Of a stretch of 30,365 bases of DNA, positions 24,201 to 30,365 are shown in pieces (position 1 is the stretch's first letter; each line of letters starts with the position of its first letter). The DNA is taken from IMG/VR virus record IMGVR_UViG_3300042691_008567, positions 1-30,365 of that record, one strand, 5' to 3'. Below the pieces are notes generated by a model. That model was not told the origin of the DNA. It ran no database searches and saw nothing but the letters and a program-made list of their open reading frames with translations. A program made the translations under genes and the position numbers. The DNA comes from a virus.

Positions 24201-27200
24201 TACTGTGCCTTCACAGATTACGTCTGTAATTGCACCATTTGAATTAATATCATTAACCGTTAGTGTTACGTCATTAGCAGGAGTTGTTCCACCTACTTTA
24301 TCACCAGTAATTACAATAGTATTGTTAATTGCAAAACCAGAACTTCCATCCGATACAATAGCTCTGTATCCTCCCAAGATATAAGAAATATCAAATACAG
24401 GTCCTGATGGATTTGGATACTGATTAAGAGCAATTTCGCTAACTTCGTTAGTGAGTATTACCGGATCATCACCAGGGATAGTAGATACCTTAATGAACGG
24501 CTCGCCAGTTCCCACCATAATGCCATTTTGTGTGGTTAAGTTGATAGGAGAGCTTCCTGCAATATCAGTTATCTTGAATCGTACGCCGTCCGGGTCTATC
24601 TCTGCAACGTAATATTCTTTGCCGATGATTACGCCACCTAATGCAACGCCGGTGAATATAATAGGCATACCGACATATAACGTATCAGTTGGTCTTGCAA
24701 AATCTGCTGTTCCACAAGTCAATACGCCTTCACCACTATCACTGGTGGTGTTAAGCACAGTGACTTCAATATTAGGACGTAATATTGTGTTGCTAGGATT
24801 TTCTGGATCAGGTATTTCTTCTCCTGAAAATTCAGTTACATAATATGTTGTTGATGGAAGAATACCATCAGGCACACCGATTGGAGTATCAACACGCACT
24901 GGCATATTTACATAGAAATTGTCAGTGCCACCGCTTAAGTCAGAAATTGCAATTCGATTTAGACCGCCAGTTGTGCCGTCACCCAAAGTTGCAGTGATGG
25001 TTCTAGTGATTAGATTTCCTATATTAACATCGCTAATATTTGGGTACTGAGCAGATGTATTATACAGTGTAAACAATTGTCCATCTACCTGCCCTGGACT
25101 TACCGGAAGAGAAACATTCATGGTCATTGAACCAGTAGCAGTTGTTAATACTTCGGTTTCATTTTGATTTACTACGGTTGCAGTGCCCGTTGCATCTGTA
25201 AGTGCGAATACAGGGCCGTTAATTGCAGTAGAAATCGTCATTTGAGTCAAGCTAATAATTTGACTTACAAAGTATACTTGACTAGCTACGATATTACCAA
25301 ATGTTGTTCCTAAGAAAATGATAGGATCATTTACATTAAAACCTTCAGTAGATTCTAGAACTACAGTGTCAGAAGAAGCAATGGTTTCAGTTACAGAGAC
25401 CGTTAGTGGGTTTTCAGTTTTAGAAACAGTAAAGTGTTCCTCGTCAATGACAGTGGTGATGTAATAAGGATCATTTTCAATGATGCCACCGAAGACATTA
25501 CCAGTAAAGAATATTGGAAGATTAGGATAGAAACCAGCAGTACCACCTGTGCCTATCGCAGACACCGGTATTCTTAGTATATTAGTTACTGCTGTGGTTT
25601 CTGTTACGTCAAGAATGCCAGGATAGTTTACTGTCAATACCGCGGTATTCGTAACTTCTCCCACTAAGCATTCTAGACCCTGCAAGTTTACTGTTCCGTC
25701 GCCTAGCGATTTAGTAGGCCCACCTACTGTTTCAGAGATAGTGAATTCCAAATCAGAAACAACCGACTTGACATAATATGTTCTATTGTTTTCAAGTCCA
25801 CCGACCACAGCACCAACAAACTTGATCGGCATACCTTCATAGAAACCAATAGTAGTACCAGAAGCGTTTGGTTCAGGATTTAATGGATCGTTGTTTCCAT
25901 CTTGTGGAATCAATTTGATGGTACTATTATCAAACTCAGTTGAGGTTACATAACGAATGAATGATGACCAAGTTAATATTTGATCATTGCCGACCTCAGT
26001 AATTTCAAAGGGAACACCCTGGGCACTTGCAAGAATTGCACTAATATCTGGATTAGTATTTTGCAAGTTGATTGAAGAACTTGATACTGCTTCTGAGTTG
26101 AAGTAGCTGCCTGCAAAGAATGAACCATAGTATGCACCAGTCTTCCAGTCTTGTAGCTTGGAGTTGTAAGTAGTTCTATCAAAACGTAACGTAATGTTGT
26201 TTTCTCTGATAGGAGATGAACTAGAGACTGCGGAAGCTTTAGCTCCAGCATTTAGTGACATTCCTGATACAGATGTGTTAGCTGTGAATGGGATTCTGTC
26301 ATGATCTTTTACTGCATTTCCATAACTAGCGTACAGTGCAATTACAGTCAAAGGAGATTGTTCTAGTATACCTACATAGTACCATTGTCCATCATCTAAA
26401 CGATTAATAGTTTCACCAGTTAAAGATGCTTTAAACTTAACTAGGTCTCCGGTCTGTAGTGATGGAGCATACACGTTGATAGTATGCAATGAATTATTGA
26501 CATTACTGCTTGAGAACGGAACCTTGTATGCAGGATCAATTATGATTTCAGGCAACACAGCATAACCTTGACCTGGATCGATAACGTTAATTGACAATAC
26601 ACTGTCAATTCCCATTACTGCTTCTAATTGTGCAGGGACTTTAGGTGCAGGATACTTGGTAGTATCGATGTATGCAGTTACTTTAGGAGGTTCGTTATAA
26701 CCACGACCACCATCCAATAGAAGAACTGCCGGTAGATCAATAAAGATTTCTGCGCCCGGAATATGGTCGGTAATCAATGTTCCATTGACACCTCGTACTA
26801 GTCCTCCTAGCAAATTCAATGATCGATCAACAAATGCATATGAGATTTGTTCTTCGCCAATAGTGATTACGCCGTTAATTGGGAAACCACTTGCATTATC
26901 TACGATAATATAGTTAGAGCTTAGGCTGGCGTATGAGACTAGCGTAGTCATCGGATAGTTGGTTTGACCTACTAACGAAACTCCATAGTTTGAGAACCAC
27001 TGATTATATAAATCAGATTGCCAGATATCGCTCAATGGCGAATACTCGTACTCATTAGATGGAACACCATACACCAACTGCGGAGAGATAAACTTTTCGT
27101 ATGTTGGACTGAACGCAGATGGTAAGTCGAAGTCAGTAATATCACCCTCGAATATTTCAGTGCGTGTATATTTAAATAAGAAGTCCTTAATCACTACGTG

Positions 27201-30200
27201 GAAAGGCTTGACTTCATTCAAATATCCTTCCAAGAATGCTTGGTTATCAGTCTTTAGGTTTTGTATTGGTTCAAGTTCACGAATGGTATGTGATACGTCG
27301 ATCAACGAAGTTTTATTCAACCAAGGCAAGAAATTCTGAGATTCAGTAGTTTCGCTTTGGATAAACTCAAACAAGATGATCAAACTCTTATTTCTGAATT
27401 CTACTAATTCATCAATATAAATTTGCTCGTTCAATGCACGAATAATGTAGCGTGTTTCTTGACTTGGGTAAGTGTCGAAGGTCGATGTATCGAAGAAATC
27501 TCCGCCGAAGCCAAGCTTAGCTGCGCTGTAATCCCAAAGAGTGGTATTGAAACGGATAGTTCCGTTTTCAAGACCAATGCGAGTCCAAACGTCGAACAAT
27601 GCATCGTCTAAGCGATATACTTCAAACTTACCTGCACCATTTTGTTCAACCGTAGCAAGTGTTCCCACTGGTACATTAAGTGCAGAAAGATCAGCGTATA
27701 CTGGTACTTGAACGGTTGACTTTGTGTTGTCATCATAGCCCGGTGCCCACCAGTTTACATACTCCCAATAATCAGCAGTGTTATAGAATTCACCTGATGC
27801 AAACAGGAATGTAGCGTCTGGTCTAGTTTCAGATATAGGATACTGTGATAACACTTCGTTAGCATAAATTAAGTAGTTTTTAATTGCTAAGAATCTGTTA
27901 TAGAAGAAACTCTGTCTTGGACGTGCGAGAATTCCGCTCTGTACTGCCTTAGGCAAGAATGGATTAGGAACAACTTGACCGTCTTCGTCACAACCAGAGA
28001 ATGAATCGAGCATTCTGTCGTATAGACCATATGGTTCTGTAGTCTGATTCAAATTGGTTGTAACGTTAGTGTTTGTACCATGTTTAATAACATTGGTCGG
28101 AATACCGGGCAAGAAGTCATCGGGATAGTCTTCACGAATCAAGGTATATTCGTTGTGTCCTACATCGTCGGTTGTTCCGTTCGCATATCCGATATGAAAT
28201 ACAGTATCGTTTGCATTGACGTATGGCGCACAGTTATATAACGCAAAGGCATTAGGTAAAATAGCTGATACGTATGCAATACCACTAGCTCTTGGATTAG
28301 AGATATAAGAAGCAACGATAGTATCCGAAAGAGTCTTTCCTAATTTCTTAGTTATAATGTTGCTGTTTCTTACCCAGAAGTAGTAAACAGGGACAACTAC
28401 GCCTGATGCATTCAATGCACTGCTTACAGAGAACAAGTTAACGTCTAGAGGAATACCGTCACCTTCATATGATGCAGGTGGTACGTTACTTGCTACCCAA
28501 GTATATACTGCAACATCCGAACCGGGGAATAATGTACCCCAATACTTGGCATTGTATACTGGATCGTTCTGGTGATAGTTCATGTATCTTACGTTAGCAG
28601 TGTTGAACCAAATCTCACCAACGTGCTTGGCTCCCCATACTTGACCAGTAACCTGAGCGAGGTCGCTATTGTATTTTGCTGGATCAACACTAGCTACGTA
28701 ATCGATGTTTGATCTTACTGCACCTAGTAGTTTACCATTTAATGGATCCATATAATCTAGATTTACTAGAGTATCGTTAGTTTCTGCACTAAACAATTGT
28801 GTATTCTGAATCTGTTCAACGTTTACCATAGGGGCGCTTTGTCTGAAGACTGCCCAGTCTTGTACCTTTGATGAGTTATCGTATGTAACTACCTGGCCAC
28901 CGAGAAGAACGGGCTGATAGTTAGGTGAACCCACTACTACACGGTTTTCGTTGAAGTCTAATGAGTAGCCATATTCAGGACCATATCCATAGTCAAGGCT
29001 GGAACTGTTAACGGTCTGTGCAAAAATGTACGCACCTGGATTTAACAAACTCTCATTATATTGACCCAAGAAGTCAAACATGTATACTGCACCGGCATTA
29101 GGATAACGATCCACGAATCGAGTTGCATTGTTGTCAAACACAGTATCATTATCAAGTTGCTCATCGTCTGTGAAATCGAAGGTAGTCCCTTCGAATCTAG
29201 TGCCAGCAGGCGCAGAAATAATTACAGATCCTGCGTCATTAATCTTGATAGTTGAACCAAACTGAGTTGGACCTTCTGCATGAGGGCATGTGATTATCTG
29301 AGTCTTAGTGAATAGGGTAAAGCCTAATTCATTTAAGGTGCTTCCATCAAATGCACTAATAATAAGCTTTTCATTTGGCAAGGTTAAATTATTGTTTATT
29401 GTTTGAATAACAAGTTTGCCGTTTAGTGCGCTTGCTTGGATGTTCGTAATATTATTAGAGTTGATAGTGGCTGCTGTTGCTTCGGCATCACCAGGACTAA
29501 TTGGTACTAAGAATCCATTAATTAATAGATTTCTATTACCAAGTACTTGGCATTCACTAGTGCCGACTACTACACCGTGTCTTGCTCCACCGTTAGTAAA
29601 TCTATATACTGAACCTTCTTTTCCGTCAGTGTTGATTTCATAAGGAGAACCTACAAGAATGTCTGAGCCTTGTTTATTAACGTCAATAGCGTAACCAAAC
29701 TGAATATTTGTTCTGTCATTATAATCGTTGTCAAGCGTTTGGACTAAGTTAAACTGATTATCGCTAATATTTACAATGTCACCTGCTTGAAGTGTTCCAG
29801 TATAATAGAACATGTTTCCTACGCTAGCGTAGTTGACATCATCTACTAATGCACCATTAACAGTAACATAAAGAGGAGTTGTTTGAGCGGTCGCCGTAAT
29901 ATTAGAAATTGTAGCTGCGGTATCAACTACTTCTACTGCGGTAGTTGAGCGTGAAAGCTTCAAGGTAATATCGTTACCCGTGATACTTTCAATATAGTAA
30001 ACTAGATTAGTAGATACGCCGGTTCCCCCTAATCCAATTCCAGTAAAGATAATCGGATCGTTAACTGCCATACCCGCGGTATCATTCAACTCTACAGTGT
30101 TAGGTGCAGTAGTTGAAACAACCGTAGTTTCTACCTGATCAGGTGTCCACGCTAAGCGGAATGTCTGTGGTTGATATGGTATTGAATTATATTGTGCTTC

Positions 30201-30365
30201 TACATTTTGTGAGGTACGTTGTAACACATAGGCTGCGCCGTTGTCTAATATCAATGAGCTAAAGTTTTTGTTGGGTGCACCTACGACTAACACGTTACCG
30301 GTCTGATTCGTTGCCAATGATTTAGCAAACCCGTCAGATGTTTCTAGTCCAAAATCTACACCGTC
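18249..30365 (-). CDS. Giant multi-repeat virion structural protein (5' end outside window)
   Basis: At least 4,038 residues are visible and the frame is open to the window edge, so the true start lies beyond base 30365; the TTG at 30317 is internal. About 28900-30365 encodes four FG-GAP-like blades (GNVLVVGAP...GAAYVL; FGYAIDVNKQGSDILVGSP; AGSVIISAPAGTRF; YGYSLDFNENRVVVGSP). About 27000-28830 is non-repetitive and holds NEVKPFHVVIKDFLFKYT. From about 26900 to 19000 there are beta-rich modules (PIxFxG..GG......YYV.xI....FTIS), an Asp-box propeller region at about 22130-23480, and three GxxYxIxxxGxT...GTGTA units. A GEQI...VD...RGxNGT module occurs near 26800 and again near the C-terminus. There is no signal peptide in view and no enzyme motif. 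Comparable giant proteins are known from marine T4-like phages as virion components; tail-fibre or baseplate placement is inferred. Confidence 0.82.
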   Translation of the reverse strand, partial: DGVDFGLETSDGFAKSLATNQTGNVLVVGAPNKNFSSLILDNGAAYVLQRTSQNVEAQYNSIPYQPQTFRLAWTPDQVETTVVSTTAPNTVELNDTAGMAVNDPIIFTGIGLGGTGVSTNLVYYIESITGNDITLKLSRSTTAVEVVDTAATISNITATAQTTPLYVTVNGALVDDVNYASVGNMFYYTGTLQAGDIVNISDNQFNLVQTLDNDYNDRTNIQFGYAIDVNKQGSDILVGSPYEINTDGKEGSVYRFTNGGARHGVVVGTSECQVLGNRNLLINGFLVPISPGDAEATAATINSNNITNIQASALNGKLVIQTINNNLTLPNEKLIISAFDGSTLNELGFTLFTKTQIITCPHAEGPTQFGSTIKINDAGSVIISAPAGTRFEGTTFDFTDDEQLDNDTVFDNNATRFVDRYPNAGAVYMFDFLGQYNESLLNPGAYIFAQTVNSSSLDYGYGPEYGYSLDFNENRVVVGSPNYQPVLLGGQVVTYDNSSKVQDWAVFRQSAPMVNVEQIQNTQLFSAETNDTLVNLDYMDPLNGKLLGAVRSNIDYVASVDPAKYNSDLAQVTGQVWGAKHVGEIWFNTANVRYMNYHQNDPVYNAKYWGTLFPGSDVAVYTWVASNVPPASYEGDGIPLDVNLFSVSSALNASGVVVPVYYFWVRNSNIITKKLGKTLSDTIVASYISNPRASGIAYVSAILPNAFALYNCAPYVNANDTVFHIGYANGTTDDVGHNEYTLIREDYPDDFLPGIPTNVIKHGTNTNVTTNLNQTTEPYGLYDRMLDSFSGCDEDGQVVPNPFLPKAVQSGILARPRQSFFYNRFLAIKNYLIYANEVLSQYPISETRPDATFLFASGEFYNTADYWEYVNWWAPGYDDNTKSTVQVPVYADLSALNVPVGTLATVEQNGAGKFEVYRLDDALFDVWTRIGLENGTIRFNTTLWDYSAAKLGFGGDFFDTSTFDTYPSQETRYIIRALNEQIYIDELVEFRNKSLIILFEFIQSETTESQNFLPWLNKTSLIDVSHTIRELEPIQNLKTDNQAFLEGYLNEVKPFHVVIKDFLFKYTRTEIFEGDITDFDLPSAFSPTYEKFISPQLVYGVPSNEYEYSPLSDIWQSDLYNQWFSNYGVSLVGQTNYPMTTLVSYASLSSNYIIVDNASGFPINGVITIGEEQISYAFVDRSLNLLGGLVRGVNGTLITDHIPGAEIFIDLPAVLLLDGGRGYNEPPKVTAYIDTTKYPAPKVPAQLEAVMGIDSVLSINVIDPGQGYAVLPEIIIDPAYKVPFSSSNVNNSLHTINVYAPSLQTGDLVKFKASLTGETINRLDDGQWYYVGILEQSPLTVIALYASYGNAVKDHDRIPFTANTSVSGMSLNAGAKASAVSSSSPIRENNITLRFDRTTYNSKLQDWKTGAYYGSFFAGSYFNSEAVSSSSINLQNTNPDISAILASAQGVPFEITEVGNDQILTWSSFIRYVTSTEFDNSTIKLIPQDGNNDPLNPEPNASGTTIGFYEGMPIKFVGAVVGGLENNRTYYVKSVVSDLEFTISETVGGPTKSLGDGTVNLQGLECLVGEVTNTAVLTVNYPGILDVTETTAVTNILRIPVSAIGTGGTAGFYPNLPIFFTGNVFGGIIENDPYYITTVIDEEHFTVSKTENPLTVSVTETIASSDTVVLESTEGFNVNDPIIFLGTTFGNIVASQVYFVSQIISLTQMTISTAINGPVFALTDATGTATVVNQNETEVLTTATGSMTMNVSLPVSPGQVDGQLFTLYNTSAQYPNISDVNIGNLITRTITATLGDGTTGGLNRIAISDLSGGTDNFYVNMPVRVDTPIGVPDGILPSTTYYVTEFSGEEIPDPENPSNTILRPNIEVTVLNTTSDSGEGVLTCGTADFARPTDTLYVGMPIIFTGVALGGVIIGKEYYVAEIDPDGVRFKITDIAGSSPINLTTQNGIMVGTGEPFIKVSTIPGDDPVILTNEVSEIALNQYPNPSGPVFDISYILGGYRAIVSDGSSGFAINNTIVITGDKVGGTTPANDVTLTVNDINSNGAITDVICEGTVPDNSNQYYLKVRTPNTFAVFSNPLMTVPVSGIDFGYVGFTETTVVSVQGSPSNLITVNDASGFELNDAVVFTGNVEGGLIPNQTYYIISITSNDLQLSETPGGSSATLSSDLSTNFTMAKAGSFAFLPEPFYFTPSIVKHLGRVWVCVISNNDDEFVIGKWEELTSGDRRLNALDRVLGYYQPTINMPGVDLTQLFEGVAYPNPIYRGNAFEPDQQFAVDVVLQDQAFYPNQVNIVSIAWDGSKYLSAANLPTYTAVIGSVDNENWVIGKLTNVGIGVTDIVYAGGYYVMTSANSATPIFRSTDGLVWSVEGYYTPEKLLPFDITPYNASELNQSSLSLNSVAYKDGYWVAVGDKILRSNDTYNWSNVQDFDPTYQYQLLSVAAVDIQGFDGFIAVGTGKMPDYSTGVTELVNTNIAFYSGDNGINWSSTPSVSPNGFKGVASNGSVAVTVGEEGAIYYTTNGSVWFGVTETAITSVNGSTNQLIVGNTGGLSVNDTIVFNKTFASIDAGEIYYIKSIDSANQITISDTLGGSTKQLISITAGSFEIGKTYIITSVGTTNFIAIGAASNSVGTSFIATGAGTGNGIAELASGGVIPTQTLLRLYDSFDPIPSTLNDVIYVDGKWIAVGDDGTVKTSTDYLNWTKVVSGTLENLNGITFNSDTSAYTVVGDNNTIITSTDDGATWTNVSLFEIANPVYNVRGDAFDFGYGPEELVPGLISDNLELIVTTKPGSTWSAVDYGYSGFDVKSINLTPTSANQTVYSFHSLVEYPIQITVQVINYATGLATTLASSEYSVDWVDKTVTLNNALAFLPSDQLRIEAYEVGNGNQLVKSSTDVNPIRLNENSGFDEIYLNCNYSAPSFLGSGVIRPGTEPITVEATATDGASNRITVVDTASFVINAPVTFQGVTFGNIQEDFTYYVKTINPATNTITVSASYNVVTGIAGPTFILTTATGSMYVQIQAANGQVWTDPIVYHNGSKLVFGVSGLITKSTASTNAFTTTSTAGMVVGEPIIFCQCMFDSGILPLTTYYVKQVIDGNEFTISATPLGPVLPLVDATGGSMFITNDYAFGIQPNGIQAKMMLSSNAYVNGEDYLVYSVFGQTGPAQYGYSFPEAEEFVGDGSQSVFVLDNAVIGTNPENAIVEVSGLRLLSSQYVINTLTNTIAFNTPPVNGAPIRIVTYNDTEQQYLTTQFGITANPGSPIAELTVGQTSRSIINYDDPESFVPVSVNAGSFVVGDSYIITSLGDTDWDVVTGSTGYTWAVGDAFIAAAAGSGTGTANTQPSEYDGSGPVASITYSASNLEIGRTYEIVLLGDTDWNDVAGSVGNTYAPGDIITVINVGVGTGTAATVDSAYNQDLSWLTLSSGSTSALSVNDAIIFSANPDMLGGLVAGRTYYVTEIWDTNDFVVSEQLGGAPVILTNDTGSMDLTSNGITVAPINAVINSLTPPLAVTNAIATNSGTDTVEVDNISNFIIGQTIQFKGTAFGGLLTDGTVYYIDTVDTLNSLITLKYGNGSPVTGLTDATGNVIAIVGGIEAVRVTTAIPHTLITNDLVRIDGILGSTQLNNNTYYVHVINPNTIDLYQQPYNAGATAVNYPVTNVSTYISGGYVWRAGTFYITTTLAASSSSSTNRITTNVTSTTGELVIGTPVYFNKIGAANGDDVLGGLIQGTEYYIKEIFDENEFSVSAEQYGDEFVLTTDTASVAVTQWNQQDTNRVWVWVNGYQVPTNKIRVNAVNEISILTTIVPGDVVIITSMIPTATPNEEIYINFVNASGEGSVYRENAGNRTWITQPIYDLSTVVYVNDVTSVTDQIVQNVITPAVSGGYYNIGLTADKNLILSVTVLNNTTGNVIDSDNYSIVVEDLSPILKIKDGVYLNADDSLTITTLEGGTIMVNGEQINFSGVDLTTNTLTGIQRGANGTAAQFYIPTYTVVYGLLSENKLSDIYYNQVWNTPVYDEQGNLIEYLPLQLSTTVPALFLESDVMQ
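20150..22570 (-). repeat. Three GxxYxIxxxGxT...GTGTA units
   Basis: Copies read IGKTYIITSVGTTNFIAIGA (about 22440-22570), VGDSYIITSLGDTDW (about 20360-20520) and IGRTYEIVLLGDTDW (about 20150-20310), each ending in a Gly/Thr-rich GTGTA or GNGIA. The last two are adjacent. This unit is familiar to me from other phage structural proteins, where its role is unknown. Confidence 0.7.
22130..23480 (-). repeat. Seven Asp-box-like motifs (propeller) in the giant protein
   Basis: Motifs of the S/T-x-D/N...W type occur in order as SVDNENW, STDGLVW, SNDTYNW, SGDNGINW, TTNGSVW, STDYLNW and STDDGATW, several next to WIAVGDDG or AVTVGEEG strands. This matches BNR/Asp-box beta-propeller blades. One PIxFxG-type module and one GTGxA unit interrupt the series between the fifth and sixth motif. 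Confidence 0.7.

Larger units (their letters stand above)
18990..25900 (-). repeat. About twelve dispersed PIxFxG/YYV beta modules in the giant protein
   Basis: Each copy has a strand with a small-residue turn, then PIxFxGxxFGG, an aromatic YYVxxI strand, FTIS or similar, GGPxxxL and often TDATGSM. Approximate centres are 25780, 25480, 25270, 24850, 24590, 23950, 22680, 21450, 21120, 20020, 19730 and 19200, with a further relative near the N-terminus at about 30000. Copies are divergent in sequence but keep this order. Coordinates are rough. Confidence 0.7.

Noticed and set aside
30317-30317. TTG at 30317 as the start of the giant gene
   Set aside because: The frame continues open to 30365 with FG-GAP-like sequence (DGFAKSLATNQTGNVLVVGA) and no ribosome binding site precedes the TTG.
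1-30365. tRNA genes, integrase, att sites, replication origin
   Set aside because: None was recognised on reading both strands; coding density leaves little room.

Overview
The window looks like part of the genome of a tailed bacteriophage, probably a marine T4-like (myovirus-type) phage. Nothing in it looks like cellular housekeeping DNA. Every credible gene lies on the minus strand, with almost no intergenic space (largest gap 56 bases) and many 1-34 base gene overlaps. The DNA is AT-rich by eye. There are long, repeat-rich virion proteins of a kind familiar from marine phage genomes, and a recurrent GATAAATA element resembling the T4-type late promoter octamer TATAAATA. I saw no tRNA, rRNA, CRISPR array, insertion sequence or integrase. 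The host cannot be named from this sequence.

Read in the direction of transcription (from high to low coordinates), the window has two blocks. The first (30365-11512) is a virion/adhesion block. It holds a giant structural protein of more than 4,038 residues that runs off the window; a hidden 50-residue ORF; a 206-residue structural protein; a 1,115-residue tail fibre with tandem repeats and a collar/HxH tip; a small Cys-containing protein; a second 407-residue fibre-like protein with the same N-terminus but a peptidase-G2-like C-terminus; and a 317-residue Ser/Thr/Ala/Gly-rich structural protein.

The second block (11462-1) is an uninterrupted string of 13 genes joined by short overlaps, preceded by one late-promoter-like element and a good ribosome binding site. 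It holds a small conserved protein, two paralogous GT-A-like glycosyltransferases, a 110-residue unknown, a third GT-A-like glycosyltransferase, and a radical SAM protein with an N-terminal cysteine (twitch-like) region. Two further twitch radical SAM proteins follow, then a 62-residue unknown, another twitch radical SAM protein, a fifth radical SAM protein with a C-terminal auxiliary-cluster cysteine set, and a GT-B/fucosyltransferase-like protein. The block ends in an NAD-dependent epimerase closely resembling GDP-mannose 3,5-epimerase, cut by the window edge.

The most interesting feature is this second block: five radical SAM enzymes in about 6.3 kb, embedded among four putative glycosyltransferases and a nucleotide-sugar epimerase, immediately downstream of adhesin genes rich in Ser, Thr and Asn. 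My inference, not demonstrated by sequence alone, is a phage-encoded glycan or protein modification pathway. It could decorate virion fibres or remodel host surface polysaccharide, with the radical SAM enzymes modifying sugar or peptide intermediates.
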